Source of the DNA: Diaphorobacter caeni
GTDB taxonomy: Bacteria > Pseudomonadota > Gammaproteobacteria > Burkholderiales > Burkholderiaceae_C
Direction: 5' to 3'
Length of the DNA: 64,000 nucleotides
Assembly: GCF_015354245.1 (NCBI RefSeq)
Contig: NZ_JADKYZ010000009.1
Span: 124,001-188,000 of the forward strand
Positions 35,714 to 47,404 of the stretch are shown one piece after another. The stretch's first letter is position 1. Every line of letters starts with the position of its first letter. A model generated the notes under the pieces. It ran no database searches, was not told the DNA's origin, and saw only the letters and a list, made by a program, of their open reading frames with translations. The position numbers and the translations under genes are program-made.

Positions 35714-36697
35714 GTGAAGCCAGTACGCAACCAGCCCCGACGCCCCACCCTCACGGAGATGACGGCCGCCCGTGAGCGCATCAGCCCCTATGTGCGACGC
35801 ACGCCGCTCATCGATCTGGGCCTGCCGCTCAAGGACCGGCGCATCTTCGTCAAGCTCGAAACCCTGCAGCCCATCGGAGCCTTCAAGCTGCGCCCCGCTC
35901 TCTCGGCGCTGCTCACGCGGGATCGCGAAGCGCTCGCGCACGGCGTCGCGGTGTCGAGCTCGGGCAACATGGCCTATGGCACGGCATGGGCCGCGCGGCA
36001 GCTGGGCATTTCGATGGCCGCCTACATGATGACCGATGCGCCCCTCACCAAGATCGAGGGCGTGCGCAAGCTCGGCGGCGACGTGCGTTTCATCAGCGGC
36101 GACACCTGGTGGAACTACATCACCGAAGAAGACGCGCCCGAAGGCCCCGAACTGCTGATCAACCCGGTCACCGACAACGGCGTGCTCGCGGGCAATGGCT
36201 CCATCGGCTTCGAGATTCTGGAAGACCTGCCCCGCCCCGACTGGGTGCTCTCGCCCATCGGCGGCGGCAGCCTGGTCACTGGTGTCGCATCGGCCATCCG
36301 CGCATTGCAGCCGGGCGTGCGGGTGCTGGCCTGCGAGGGAGAACATGCAGCTCCCGCCACGGCCGCACTCGCCGCCGGCAAGGTGGTGGAGGTCGATGCG
36401 CAGAATTCCTTCATCAAGAGCATCGGCGGTCCCACCGTCGTGCCCGCGCTCTGGCCCATCGTGCGCGAATTGATTGACGGGACCAGCGTCGTCACGCTCG
36501 CACAAGTGGTCGAGGCCATGCAGCTGCTGTACGCGAAGGCCAAGGTCGTTGCCGAGGGCGCGGGCGCCGCTTCGCTGGCTGCGGCGATCAATGATCCGCG
36601 CGTCAAGGGAGATGTGGTCTGCGTGATCTCGGGCGGCAACATCGACCCGGTGGACTACATCTCGGCGCTCAATGGCGTCGTGCCTGCGGCGCGCTGA
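35714..36697 (+). CDS. serine/threonine dehydratase-like PLP enzyme (fold type II)
   Basis: 327 residues. The PLP Lys is Lys58 in PIGAFKLRPA (GSFK-like), the substrate loop is SSSGNMAYG (81-89) and the phosphate-binding loop is SPIGGGSLVTG. The C-terminus has the conserved VISGGNIDP. It deaminates a hydroxy amino acid or racemises an amino acid; it lacks a regulatory ACT domain, so a catabolic role is likely. It follows the GntR gene by 72 bp and precedes a LysR gene by 29 bp. Confidence 0.88.
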   Translation: MKPVRNQPRRPTLTEMTAARERISPYVRRTPLIDLGLPLKDRRIFVKLETLQPIGAFKLRPALSALLTRDREALAHGVAVSSSGNMAYGTAWAARQLGISMAAYMMTDAPLTKIEGVRKLGGDVRFISGDTWWNYITEEDAPEGPELLINPVTDNGVLAGNGSIGFEILEDLPRPDWVLSPIGGGSLVTGVASAIRALQPGVRVLACEGEHAAPATAALAAGKVVEVDAQNSFIKSIGGPTVVPALWPIVRELIDGTSVVTLAQVVEAMQLLYAKAKVVAEGAGAASLAAAINDPRVKGDVVCVISGGNIDPVDYISALNGVVPAAR

Positions 36698-36726
36698 AGC
36701 GCGAAGCGTCAGTCAGAGAGCCCGAA

Positions 36727-37707
36727 ATGTCCGCGATGCATGATCCAGCCTTCCCATCCGGCCTCGCGCTCGCGCGGCGACTGCGGCTGCAGCAGCTCGC
36801 GATCTTCACCAAGGTGATCGAGTCCGGATCGGTGCTCGCGGCCTCGCGCGAGCTCGCGATGACGCAGCCCGCGATCAGCAAGTCGATCCAGGATCTCGAG
36901 CAGCAGCTCGGCGTCACGCTGTTCGAGCGCAGCAAGCGAGGCATGGCGCTCACCGACGTCGGTCATCAGTTCGAGCACCACGCCAAGCTCATGCTGTCGC
37001 AGCTGCGCTATCTGTCCGAAGACCTCGCCTCGTGGAAATCCGGCACGGCAGGACATCTGATCGTCGGCACGTTGATCGCCGCATCCGCCACCATGCTGCC
37101 CAACGCGCTCGGCCATCTCAAGCGCATCGCGCCGAACGTGAGCGTCACCGTGAAGGTCGGCGCGAACGCCACGCTCTATCCCATGCTGCTCAAGGGCGAG
37201 CTGGACATCGTGCTCGGCATTCTTCCTGAAGACGCGAGCGTCTATCTGCCCGACCGCAAGGGCCTTGGCGCACTGCGCCACGTGCCGCTCTACGACGAAG
37301 GTTTGAACGTGGTGGTGTCCGCCCAACACCCGCTCGCCCAGCGGCGCAAGCCGGTCACTCTGGACGCGCTGCACGGCCTCGAATGGATCGTCCCCACGCG
37401 CGATTCCGCCACCTACCGCGCGGTGCTCACCTTCTTCCGTGAAAAACAGCTGCCGGTGCCGGAGCATGTGATCGAGTCGGTCTCCATCCTCACCAATCTC
37501 GAGCTGATCGTGAAATGGAACATGGTCTGCATCATGCCGAGCTCCGTGGCGCGAAGGTTCGAGGAGTTGGGACTGGTGAAGGTGCTCGCCTTCGATCACC
37601 TGAGCGAGGCCACGACCATGGGCTACACCATCCGCTCCGACCGCGAACAGAGCGCCATCGTTCAAAGCTTCATTCAGGCACTGCGTCAATCGTCCGTGCA
37701 GGAATGA
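36727..37707 (+). CDS. LysR-family regulator
   Basis: 326 residues. The helix-turn-helix is at about residues 28-55 (SVLAASRELAMTQPAISKSI), after a 20-residue N-terminal extension. GHLIVGTLIAASATMLPNAL and the ELDIVLGILPEDA segment resemble the GbpR/PcaQ group. It is immediately upstream of the 3-hydroxyanthranilate operon, with a LysR-type site in between, so it probably activates that operon in response to a pathway intermediate. The same-strand arrangement is less usual for LysR. Confidence 0.9.
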   Translation: MSAMHDPAFPSGLALARRLRLQQLAIFTKVIESGSVLAASRELAMTQPAISKSIQDLEQQLGVTLFERSKRGMALTDVGHQFEHHAKLMLSQLRYLSEDLASWKSGTAGHLIVGTLIAASATMLPNALGHLKRIAPNVSVTVKVGANATLYPMLLKGELDIVLGILPEDASVYLPDRKGLGALRHVPLYDEGLNVVVSAQHPLAQRRKPVTLDALHGLEWIVPTRDSATYRAVLTFFREKQLPVPEHVIESVSILTNLELIVKWNMVCIMPSSVARRFEELGLVKVLAFDHLSEATTMGYTIRSDREQSAIVQSFIQALRQSSVQE

Positions 37708-37806
37708 CGGCATGGCGAGCCGGTATGCGCCATCAGCGGACTGAGCAGCTCCGCGATACGCACCACCTGTGACCTGCCGCTGCCGCGGGGGTTGAATGCC
37801 CATATC

Positions 37807-37823
37807 TATTCTCGCAGGGAATA
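37807..37823. promoter_or_regulatory. LysR-type operator upstream of the aminomuconate operon
   Basis: TATTC, seven bases, GAATA, containing the T-N11-A core. It is 84 bp before the start of the aldehyde dehydrogenase gene. A possible promoter (TTCAAC, then TAGACT after about 16-17 bp) follows near 37843-37873. Confidence 0.6.
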
Positions 37824-37906
37824 CATGCGCAAGCCGATTTCATTATTCAACGCGTCCCGCCCTGCCTAGACTGTCCACCATCAGACCGTTCAGTGGAGAC
37901 AGAAAA

Positions 37907-39397
37907 ATGACAACCCCGCCGCGCTTTGGCCTTCCCCCCGGCCTCGTGTCCCTGCGCAACTACGTCGACGGCGAGTTCGTCGCGACGGCCAAGACTTTCG
38001 ACAACATCAGCCCGCTCGACGGTACGCTTCTGGGCAAGGTTCACGAGGCCGACGCGGCGCTCGTGGATCGTGCGGTGCAGGCCGCACGCAGGGCATTGCA
38101 CGGCCCTTGGGGAAAGATGAGTGTGCAGGAGCGCGCGGCCCTAGTCTACAAGGTGGCCGATGTGATCGAGCGCCGCTTTGAGGAGTTCGTCGCCGCAGAG
38201 GTCGCCGACACCGGCAGGCCCATGGCGCAGGCGCGTGCGCTCGACATTTATCGCGGCATGGCCAATCTGCGCACTTTTGCCGATCTCGGCAAAGTAGCGA
38301 ATGGCGAGTATTTCGAGACGCGTCTGGCCAATGGTCAGGAACTGATGAACTACACCGTGCGCAAGCCGCTCGGCGTGATCGCAAGCATCTGTCCATGGAA
38401 TCTGCCGCTGCTGTCGATGACGTGGAAGGCGGGCCCGGCCCTCATCTGCGGCAACACCATGGTAGTCAAGCCGTCGGAGGAAACGCCGTCGTCGGCCACG
38501 CTGCTGGCTGAGGCGTTCGCCGAGGCTGGCGTGCCGCCCGGCGTGTTCAACCTGGTGCACGGCTTCGGCCCGGGGTCGGCAGGCGAAGCGATGACCAGGC
38601 ACCCCGACGTGGACGCCGTCACCTTCACCGGCGAGTCGCGCACGGGAGCGGCCATCATGAAGGCCGTGGCCGATGGGGTGAAGGACATCTCCTTCGAGCT
38701 CGGCGGCAAGAACGGTGCCATCGTGTTCGAGGATTGCGATTTCGAGCAGGCGGTGGACGGCATCATCAAGTCGAGCTTCACCAACTCGGGCCAGGTCTGT
38801 CTGTGCTCAGAACGGGTGTTCGTGCAGCGCTCGATCTTTGACAAGTTCGTGGCCGCGCTCAAGGCAAAGACCGAGGCGCTCAAGATCGGCTGGCCCGACG
38901 AGGAAGGCGTGTTCATGGGCTCGCTGATCTCGCACGAGCATCGCGACAAGGTGCTCTCGTACTACCGCCTGGCCGTGGAAGAAGGCGCGACGGTGGTGAG
39001 CGGCGGCGGCGTGCCGACGTTCGGCGACGCGCGCGACAACGGCGCTTTCGTGCAGCCCACGATCTGGACCGGCCTGCCCGACACCGCGCGCTGCATGCGC
39101 GAAGAAGTCTTCGGCCCCGTCTGCCACATCAGCCCGTTCGATACCGAAGAGGAAGTCATCGCCCGCGTCAACGATTCGGCCTACGGCCTCGCGGGCTGCG
39201 TGTGGACCACGAACCTCTCGCGCGCGCACCGCGTCTCGCGCCAGTTCCATGCGGGCATCGTGTGGATCAACACCTGGTTCTCGCGCGATCTGCGCACGCC
39301 GTTCGGCGGCTCCAAGCTCTCGGGCATCGGGCGCGAGGGTGGACGCTTCTCGCTTGATTTCTACTCCGAAACCACCAACATCTGCGTGGCGATCTGA
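37907..39397 (+). CDS. 2-aminomuconate 6-semialdehyde dehydrogenase (ALDH family)
   Basis: 496 residues from the ATG at 37907 (gtggagac upstream). Catalytic residues are Cys298 (GQVCLC), Glu264 (FELGGK) and Asn165 (CPWNLP), with Lys188 in the cofactor site. It resembles AmnC/NbaE and 2-hydroxymuconate-semialdehyde dehydrogenases. It oxidises 2-aminomuconate semialdehyde to 2-aminomuconate with NAD. It is first in an operon whose last two genes make its substrate, which supports the assignment over the hydroxymuconate one. Confidence 0.88.
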   Translation: MTTPPRFGLPPGLVSLRNYVDGEFVATAKTFDNISPLDGTLLGKVHEADAALVDRAVQAARRALHGPWGKMSVQERAALVYKVADVIERRFEEFVAAEVADTGRPMAQARALDIYRGMANLRTFADLGKVANGEYFETRLANGQELMNYTVRKPLGVIASICPWNLPLLSMTWKAGPALICGNTMVVKPSEETPSSATLLAEAFAEAGVPPGVFNLVHGFGPGSAGEAMTRHPDVDAVTFTGESRTGAAIMKAVADGVKDISFELGGKNGAIVFEDCDFEQAVDGIIKSSFTNSGQVCLCSERVFVQRSIFDKFVAALKAKTEALKIGWPDEEGVFMGSLISHEHRDKVLSYYRLAVEEGATVVSGGGVPTFGDARDNGAFVQPTIWTGLPDTARCMREEVFGPVCHISPFDTEEEVIARVNDSAYGLAGCVWTTNLSRAHRVSRQFHAGIVWINTWFSRDLRTPFGGSKLSGIGREGGRFSLDFYSETTNICVAI

Positions 39398-39399
39398 TC

Positions 39400-39816
39400 A
39401 TGCACGAACGCATCACCTCCGCCCACGGGCCGCAGCCGAAGTTCATGTATACGCCCTGCATAAGAAACGGTGCGCTCGGCATCGTCTCCGGCATGGTCGC
39501 GCTCGATCCTCAAACCGGCACGCTCATCGACGGCGACGTGGCCGCGCAGACCCAGCGCATCTTCGACAACCTGCATCTGGCGCTGCCCGACTACCGCTTC
39601 GGCTTGGACGATCTCATGCTCGCGCGCATCTACACCACGCGCATGGACCTGTTTCCCGCGATCAATCAGATCTGGGAGCGGCAGTTCACGCCGACAACAC
39701 AGATTTCCCCGCCCGCGCGCACCTCCGTGGGCGTGAGCGCGCTGCCCTTGGGTGCACTCGTCGAGATCGAATTCATGTTCTGCCAAAACGGTGCAGACCC
39801 CACAACTCTCCCATAA
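39400..39816 (+). CDS. RidA family protein
   Basis: 138 residues, two bases after the dehydrogenase stop. The active Arg is in PPARTSVGV and the Glu in LVEIEFMF. It is more like general RidA than the deaminase at 41466, and the operon therefore carries two members. It may hydrolyse imines released in the pathway, or share the deaminase step. Confidence 0.87.
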   Translation: MHERITSAHGPQPKFMYTPCIRNGALGIVSGMVALDPQTGTLIDGDVAAQTQRIFDNLHLALPDYRFGLDDLMLARIYTTRMDLFPAINQIWERQFTPTTQISPPARTSVGVSALPLGALVEIEFMFCQNGADPTTLP

Positions 39817-39835
39817 CGATTCAGGAGCCGCCTCC

Positions 39836-40633
39836 ATGCAAGCACTTCTTCAAGGCATGGCCGACCGACTGTGGCAGGCCGAGCAACGCAACCAGCCCAT
39901 CACGCCGCTGCGCGACGAGATCGCGCAACTGGGCGGTGATGGCATCGCCGCCGCCTACGCCATCCAGCAGATCAACACCGAACGCCGCAAGGCGATGGGC
40001 CATCGACTCGTGGGCCGCAAGATCGGCCTGACCTCCATCGCCGTGCAGAAACAGCTTGGCGTCGACTCGCCCGACTTCGGCGCGCTGTTCGCCGAAATGG
40101 CCGTGGGCGATGGCGAGGAGATCGCCTGGAGCCGTCTGCAGCAGCCCAAGGCCGAGGCCGAGATTGCGCTGGTGCTCGCGCGGGACCTGCCGCACGAGCG
40201 CCACACCCTGGCCGACATCCTGAGTGCGACCGCCTACGCCGTCGCCGCCATCGAGGTCGTCGGCAGCCGCATCGCCAACTGGGACATCCGCCTGACCGAC
40301 ACCGTCGCGGACAACGCCTCGTCGTCGTTGTTCGTGCTCGGCACGCAGCCTGTGCCGCTCGCCAAGCTCGACCTCGCGGGCTGCGGGATGCGCATGGATT
40401 GCAGGGGCGAACCGGTGTCGGTCGGCGTGGGCGCGGCCTGCCTCGGCAACCCGCTGAACGCTGCCGTCTGGCTCGCGGACACCATGGTGCGCGTGGGCAC
40501 GCCGCTCAAGGCGGGCGACGTGGTGATGACCGGAGCACTCGGCCCCATGGCCGTGGTGAAACCCGGCGATGTCTACACCGCGCGGATCGAAGGTCTGGGC
40601 TCGGTGAGCGCCGTGTTCGGCAAACAGTCATGA
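39836..40633 (+). CDS. 2-oxopent-4-enoate hydratase
   Basis: 265 residues from the ATG at 39836 (caggag upstream). An FAH-superfamily hydratase of the MhpD/DmpE type: [36 protein letters not shown] with metal-binding Glu residues, and [20 protein letters not shown]. It hydrates 2-oxopent-4-enoate to 4-hydroxy-2-oxopentanoate. The next gene encodes the decarboxylase with which it normally forms a complex. The aldolase and acetaldehyde dehydrogenase that usually follow are not in the window. Confidence 0.9.
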   Translation: MQALLQGMADRLWQAEQRNQPITPLRDEIAQLGGDGIAAAYAIQQINTERRKAMGHRLVGRKIGLTSIAVQKQLGVDSPDFGALFAEMAVGDGEEIAWSRLQQPKAEAEIALVLARDLPHERHTLADILSATAYAVAAIEVVGSRIANWDIRLTDTVADNASSSLFVLGTQPVPLAKLDLAGCGMRMDCRGEPVSVGVGAACLGNPLNAAVWLADTMVRVGTPLKAGDVVMTGALGPMAVVKPGDVYTARIEGLGSVSAVFGKQS

Positions 40634-40650
40634 GGATGGAGAGACGGACG

Positions 40651-41433
40651 ATGAACCAGCAGAAGATCGCGCAAGTTGCACAGACATTGGACGATGCGGC
40701 ACGCCACGCCGCCGAGGTGGACCAGTTTGAAGCGGGCCACTTCAATCTCGAAGAGGCTTACGTCATCCAACGCGCCTCGATCGCCCGCCGCATCGAGCGC
40801 GGAGAGCGCATGGTCGGCATCAAGCTCGGCTTCACCAGCCGCGCCAAGATGATTCAGATGGGCGTGGACAGCCTCATCTGGGGCCTGCTCACCGATGCCA
40901 TGCTCGAAGAAGAAGGCGCGGTCGTCGACCTCAAGCGCTACATCCACGCACGCGTCGAGCCCGAGGTCTGCTTCATCACGAAGAAGGACATCAACGGTCC
41001 GCTCACAGCGCTCGAGGCAGTCGACTATCTCGAAGCCGTCGCTCCCGCGATGGAACTCATCGACTCGCGCTACCGCAACTTCAAGTTCACGCTCGAAGAC
41101 GTGGTGGCCGACAACTGCTCGTCCGCTGGCCTCGTCGTCGGCCCATGGTCGCGCAACTTCGATGCACTCACCAACGCCGGCGTACGCCTGCAGATCAACG
41201 GCCGCAACGCCCAGGTTGGCTCCACCGCCGCGATCCTCGGTCAGCCGCTGCGCAGCATCGTGCAGGCTTCGCGCCTGCTGCGCGGCGCAGAAATGACGCT
41301 GCCCGCAGGCTCGCTGATCATGGCCGGTGCGGCCACAGCAGCCGAGGCGCTCGCCCCCGGCGTCACGGTGGAGTGCCACATCGGCAGCGGTGCATCGTCG
41401 CTTGGTTCGGTGATGTTCCACACGACTGCCTGA
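40651..41433 (+). CDS. 4-oxalocrotonate decarboxylase
   Basis: 260 residues from the ATG at 40651 (gatggagag upstream); an in-frame ATG at 40630 overlaps the hydratase stop and is a real alternative. [20 protein letters not shown] and [17 protein letters not shown] are hallmarks of DmpH/XylI. It decarboxylates 4-oxalocrotonate to 2-oxopent-4-enoate with Mg2+. It shares the FAH superfamily fold with its neighbour. Confidence 0.92.
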   Translation: MNQQKIAQVAQTLDDAARHAAEVDQFEAGHFNLEEAYVIQRASIARRIERGERMVGIKLGFTSRAKMIQMGVDSLIWGLLTDAMLEEEGAVVDLKRYIHARVEPEVCFITKKDINGPLTALEAVDYLEAVAPAMELIDSRYRNFKFTLEDVVADNCSSAGLVVGPWSRNFDALTNAGVRLQINGRNAQVGSTAAILGQPLRSIVQASRLLRGAEMTLPAGSLIMAGAATAAEALAPGVTVECHIGSGASSLGSVMFHTTA

Positions 41434-41465
41434 GCACAGCCAGAGAATCCAAGGAGCAAATAGAC

Positions 41466-43527
<2,062 letters not shown>

Positions 43528-43601
43528 GCTGGCGATCCAACGCGTCTGAAGTCCTCCGGACTGGAAGCGACATCCTTCACGGGTGTCGCTCCACTTCCCG
43601 C

Positions 43602-43630
43602 ATCCACCGCAATGGTGGATTTTTTGTTTT
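43602..43630 (+). terminator. intrinsic terminator after the aminomuconate operon
   Basis: ATCCACC, gcaat, GGTGGAT, followed by TTTTTTGTTTT. A compact stem with a clear T run on the coding strand. Confidence 0.9.
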
Positions 43631-43642
43631 GGTATACCGAAA
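43627..43642. promoter_or_regulatory. GGTATACC operator, site 4
   Basis: TTTTGGTATACCGAAA; the core is intact and one flanking base breaks symmetry. It sits directly behind the terminator, so it belongs to the downstream porin unit. Confidence 0.65.
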
Positions 43643-43921
43643 ATACAACTATTTCAAGACGGCATTCCGAGGCAATACGTCGTCTTAAAATTCATCATTG
43701 AATGACTCTCTTTGAGCTTCGAAGCGCACTCTTCTTGTCACGATGAATTCATGAAATATATCTGTTTTCACGACATATTTCCATGAAATTCACCATGGAT
43801 CAGAGCAGAAACATCCGTCATCACTCACGACACCAACGCGATCGCAGCTTCATTTTTCATGCTCGTTTTCACGTAGAAAACGAAGCTCTCAACGATATTT
43901 GATTGCACCAACTATATTTAC

Positions 43922-43933
43922 TTGGTATACCTA
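43922..43933. promoter_or_regulatory. GGTATACC operator, site 5
   Basis: TTGGTATACCTA, 254 bp before the porin start, with tatattta just upstream as a possible -10 box. With site 4 it gives two sites 293 bp apart in the same promoter region, which would permit looping. Confidence 0.65.
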
Positions 43934-44185
43934 CGTCTGTTGGTGTATTTTTCATGTTTCACATCGGAGTAACGACTTCCCCCGCATCCGTAAGGAAGCC
44001 GGATGCATCCCCCGCAAGGGGGCGGAGAAGACATCCCGAAAGACACATCGGCAAACAAGGTGAAACGGAGTGAGCGCACGGCACCAGGCACACAGCCACG
44101 ATGTCCGTGCGAGGAACCACATGAGCGATGCGTGCGGTGGCGGGCATCAAGGTGCAAAAAATCAATCAACTGGAGACCTGAAAAT

Positions 44186-45232
44186 ATGAAGACAAAAATC
44201 AAAATGGTGGCGGCGGCGGCAATGCTGCTCGCGGGTGGCGCGGTCCTCGCGCAATCCAAGGTGACGCTCTCGGGCTTCGTCGATCTGAACCTTGAGTACC
44301 TCAAGGACTCGGGCAAGAGCGGTTCCGTCAAACGCATCAGCAGCGGCGGTTTGAACAACTCGCGTTTCAACATCAGCGGCATCGAAGATCTGGGCGGAAG
44401 CAACCGCGCCTACTTCACCATCGAGCCGATGTTCGGCGCCGACACCGGCGAGATGAGCGCGCAGTTCCGCCAGTCCTTCCTAGGCCTGCGTGGCGACTGG
44501 GGCGACGTGACCATGGGCCGCCAGTTCACGCCCTCGTTCTGGGTTGCGGGCTATGCCGACCCGAACTGGGCATCCGCCTACAGCATGGTCAATGCCATGC
44601 AGTTCTTCTACGCGTCTTACCGCGTGGACAATGCGCTGCAGTACAAGACGCCCAGCTTTGGCGGATTGACCGGTCGCCTCATGTATGCCTTCGGCAAGGA
44701 AGACGGATCCAAGGCGGGTCGCTTCATGAGCGCAGCCGCCGAATACCGCAGCGGCCCCCTGTTCGTGGGGTTCGCCGCCGAGAAGGCCTATCAGCGCGAC
44801 GTGTTCAACAAGACCGAAATGCGCAGCGCGCGTGACAACTACCTGTCCGCCACCTACCGCTTTGGCAGCGTCGAGCCGACCTTCGTCTACCACACTTACG
44901 ACGGCTATTACGCCTACCCTCCCTATGTCGGCTTCACCTCCAAGGGCTGGGACGCGCAGCTCGGCGTGCGCTGGAACGTCACCGATCGCACCCGCGTTCA
45001 CGCGAGCTATGTGCACCGCAAGGACAACAAGAACGCCGACATCGGCACCGCCGATGGCCTGACGCTCGGCGTGACGCACGGGCTGTCCAAGCGCACCGAT
45101 GTCTACTTCCTCGCCTCGCACGTGAAGAACAAGAAGGACGTCGCCATCGCCTACCCAGTGAGCTGGTCTGCCAACCCATCGGCCGGCCAGAGCCCGACCG
45201 GCGTTGCCGTCGGCATCCGCCACGCGTTCTGA
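44186..45232 (+). CDS. outer-membrane porin (neisserial/Burkholderia type)
   Basis: 348 residues from the ATG at 44186 (tggagac upstream). A signal peptide of about 24 residues ends AVLA/QSKVT. VTLSGFVDLNLEYL, GLNNSRFNISGIEDLGGSNR and the LGLRGDWGDVTMGRQFTP strand are family marks, and the last residue is Phe (GIRHAF) as needed for outer-membrane assembly. Sixteen beta strands in a trimer are expected. It is under sites 4 and 5 and probably passes the substrate of the regulon. Confidence 0.92.
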   Translation: MKTKIKMVAAAAMLLAGGAVLAQSKVTLSGFVDLNLEYLKDSGKSGSVKRISSGGLNNSRFNISGIEDLGGSNRAYFTIEPMFGADTGEMSAQFRQSFLGLRGDWGDVTMGRQFTPSFWVAGYADPNWASAYSMVNAMQFFYASYRVDNALQYKTPSFGGLTGRLMYAFGKEDGSKAGRFMSAAAEYRSGPLFVGFAAEKAYQRDVFNKTEMRSARDNYLSATYRFGSVEPTFVYHTYDGYYAYPPYVGFTSKGWDAQLGVRWNVTDRTRVHASYVHRKDNKNADIGTADGLTLGVTHGLSKRTDVYFLASHVKNKKDVAIAYPVSWSANPSAGQSPTGVAVGIRHAF

Positions 45233-45281
45233 GCGGCACCCGTTCAAAACAGATTCACCAGTTTTCCGAGAGACTCACAAG

Positions 45282-47084
45282 ATGAACTTTTCGCCTCGCA
45301 CTCCCAACAGGCTGACCCAATCGGCAGCCGCCGTCATGCTGTTCGCGGCACTTGGCGCCAACGCCGTCGCGCAGGACACCGCCAAGGCCGCAGCGCCCGC
45401 GCAGCCCGCCACCATCGATCCCAACCATGTGCCAGGCACTCCGGACATCAAGGACCCGTGGCTCGCCAAGTGGCTCTCCGCCACGCCGGACCGCACGCCC
45501 AAGGATCTCAAGCCCGGCGTGGACTACGGCATGAACCCCAAGACCGGTGAATTCGTTTGGCCCAAGGCGACGCCCGAGGTCCACAAGGGCCAGAAGTTCC
45601 CCGGCATGCTCGATCACTGGGACAAGACCACGTTCACCAAGAACGTCAAGGTGCTCGCGTTCTATGAAAACGTGGCCTCGCCGTTCCACGTATGGAACAA
45701 CATCATCGATTTCGACGGCAAGCGCTATCTGTACCTGCATGACCGCGACTACCTGCGCATCATGGACGTGACCGATCCGGCCAACGCCAAGGTCGTGTTT
45801 TCCAAGGGTGCGGTCTGGGGACCCAAGGGCCCAAGCGAGCGCTGGAACGCCGCCACCGTCACCGACTACCTCGGCGGCGCGACCATCGCCTGGAGCAAGA
45901 AGCTGAACAAGCCGGTGATGGTGGCCTCGTACGAAATCGGCCGCTACGGACTGATGAACGAGAAGATGCAGGAGCCCGACAAGGTGGCCGCGCAGCGCAG
46001 CTACAGCTCGCTCAAGGGGTTCAAGGTCTACGAAATGAACGGCCCGCTGCCCAGCGACTGGAAGCTGATCGCCACCCGCACCACCGACTACCAGCACCCC
46101 GACGCGCCGATCGGCCAGCAACAGGGCTCGGGCTCGCTCGACTCACCCGAATACTACGGCGGCAAGTACATGATCCTGGCCGCAGCGCCCAACGACAGCT
46201 ACGCGCTCACCGAATATCCGAACTACCTGTATTCGCCCGGCTACCAGGTCTGGGACATGTCCGATCCGGCCGATCCCAAGTTCCTCTCGCAGGTCACCGT
46301 GCCGGGTCAGGTCGTCGACGACAAGGCCAGCATCTTTGAATACCTGAAGAACCCGCGAGCCGGCAACCGCGCTTCATGGATGGGCGCGCGCATTCCGATG
46401 TTTCTGCCCAAGCCGCTCGAAAGCGGCGGCAAGATCGGATTCGGCGCCATGGGCGGCCTGGGCCTGTGGTCATTCGACATGAGCGATCCGGCCAACCCCA
46501 AGATTCTGGACAACGTGAACACCCCTCCTTCGTTCGCGGGCACCGAATACGACAACGCGGACGTGAGCCAGTACGAGCGCACCGGCTATGTGTTCACCAG
46601 CGGCTATCCGATGAACCGCGACTGCTACGAGCCCTACAAGGACATCTTCGTGGTGAACGCGAAGAATCCGGCCAAGATGAAGGTGGAGACCACGCTGCCA
46701 CGCCCCAAGCCACCGGAAGGCGCGCCCTACACCGACTTCTGCCAGCGCGGCGGCAACTTCGGCCCCAAGCGCTCCAACGCCATTGGTCAGCCCGGTGGCT
46801 GGCGTCAGAACATCGTGCCCTACTCGTTCTACACCGCGGGCGTGCAGATGTTCGACGTGAGCAACCCGGCCGACCCCAAGATCGCCGGCTATTTCGTGCC
46901 ACCGCTTGCCGATCAGACACAGCTGCCCGGTTACACCCTCGGCAAGGGCGTGCTCGCGATGTACACCGAGTACGACCGCAACATCATGTGGGCGTTCACC
47001 GAACATGGTGCGTACGCGCTGTCTTCGCCACTGCTGGGCGAACCGGTGACAGGAATGCCCAAGAAACCGTGGCCCGCACGCTGA
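45282..47084 (+). CDS. secreted LVIVD-repeat beta-propeller protein
   Basis: 600 residues. A signal peptide (MNFSPRTPNRLTQSAAAVML to about ANAVAQ) is followed by at least four LVIVD-type blade motifs: YLRIMDVTDPANAKVV, YQVWDMSDPADPKFLSQ, LWSFDMSDPANPKILD and VQMFDVSNPADPKIAGYF. No catalytic motif is recognised. It starts 49 bp after the porin stop, so it is probably cotranscribed and acts in the periplasm or on the surface. LVIVD proteins are poorly characterised; binding of a ligand or partner near the porin is inference. Confidence 0.82.
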   Translation: MNFSPRTPNRLTQSAAAVMLFAALGANAVAQDTAKAAAPAQPATIDPNHVPGTPDIKDPWLAKWLSATPDRTPKDLKPGVDYGMNPKTGEFVWPKATPEVHKGQKFPGMLDHWDKTTFTKNVKVLAFYENVASPFHVWNNIIDFDGKRYLYLHDRDYLRIMDVTDPANAKVVFSKGAVWGPKGPSERWNAATVTDYLGGATIAWSKKLNKPVMVASYEIGRYGLMNEKMQEPDKVAAQRSYSSLKGFKVYEMNGPLPSDWKLIATRTTDYQHPDAPIGQQQGSGSLDSPEYYGGKYMILAAAPNDSYALTEYPNYLYSPGYQVWDMSDPADPKFLSQVTVPGQVVDDKASIFEYLKNPRAGNRASWMGARIPMFLPKPLESGGKIGFGAMGGLGLWSFDMSDPANPKILDNVNTPPSFAGTEYDNADVSQYERTGYVFTSGYPMNRDCYEPYKDIFVVNAKNPAKMKVETTLPRPKPPEGAPYTDFCQRGGNFGPKRSNAIGQPGGWRQNIVPYSFYTAGVQMFDVSNPADPKIAGYFVPPLADQTQLPGYTLGKGVLAMYTEYDRNIMWAFTEHGAYALSSPLLGEPVTGMPKKPWPAR

Positions 47085-47207
47085 TCCGGCCTGACCTGAT
47101 CGACTAGGCGTTACACGCAACCGCCGTCCCCGACCTGCGGCGGTTGCAACCGCCCGGGACCCTCCACGCAAGTCCATCCGATTTGCGCAGAGGGCCCCCA
47201 AGGCTTT

Positions 47208-47245
47208 GAGCCGCACGTTCACTCGACCGTGCGGCTCTTTTTTTT
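47208..47245 (+). terminator. intrinsic terminator after the LVIVD gene
   Basis: GAGCCGCACG, ten bases, CGTGCGGCTC, then a run of nine to ten T. A textbook rho-independent structure. Confidence 0.92.
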
Positions 47246-47365
47246 GTTCGTCCAAAGCAAGAGGTCCATGCACTGGGGCCCTCGCGATTCCAGATGCCCG
47301 TCAAGTAAATGAGGTGAAACCCCAAAACACGCCTGCTTGAATCTGATGTCCAATCAAAACTCATT

Positions 47366-47376
47366 TTGGTATACCA
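47366..47376. promoter_or_regulatory. GGTATACC operator, site 6
   Basis: TTGGTATACCA, with TTT on both flanks, 28 bp before the second porin start. This close to the gene it should overlap the promoter or the transcript start. Confidence 0.68.
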
Positions 47377-47404
47377 TTTTTATTCATTGTATTTTTAAAG
47401 AAAA

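Larger units (their letters stand above)
43528..44185. other. 658-bp intergenic region with operators, hairpins and no gene
   Basis: No convincing gene. Contents in order: hairpin AGCGACA...TGTCGCT near 43566-43590, the terminator at 43602, operator site 4 at 43627, an AT-rich stretch with a long imperfect inverted repeat (43744-43759 against 43775-43792, TGAATTCATG type arms), a perfect stem TCGTTTTC, acgta, GAAAACGA (43863-43883), operator site 5 at 43922, and a GC-rich leader before the porin. The structure density suggests a complex promoter or a small RNA. Confidence 0.5.
47085..47404. other. intergenic region with two hairpins and an operator
   Basis: 320 bp without a gene. A stem GCAACCGCCG/CGGCGGTTGC lies at 47117-47147, the terminator at 47208-47245 and the sixth GGTATACC site at 47366-47376, followed by an AT-rich leader. 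Confidence 0.5.

Noticed and set aside
39445-39452. atgtatac inside the RidA gene as an operator
   Set aside because: It lies within coding sequence, lacks the GG/CC ends, and has no symmetry beyond the core.
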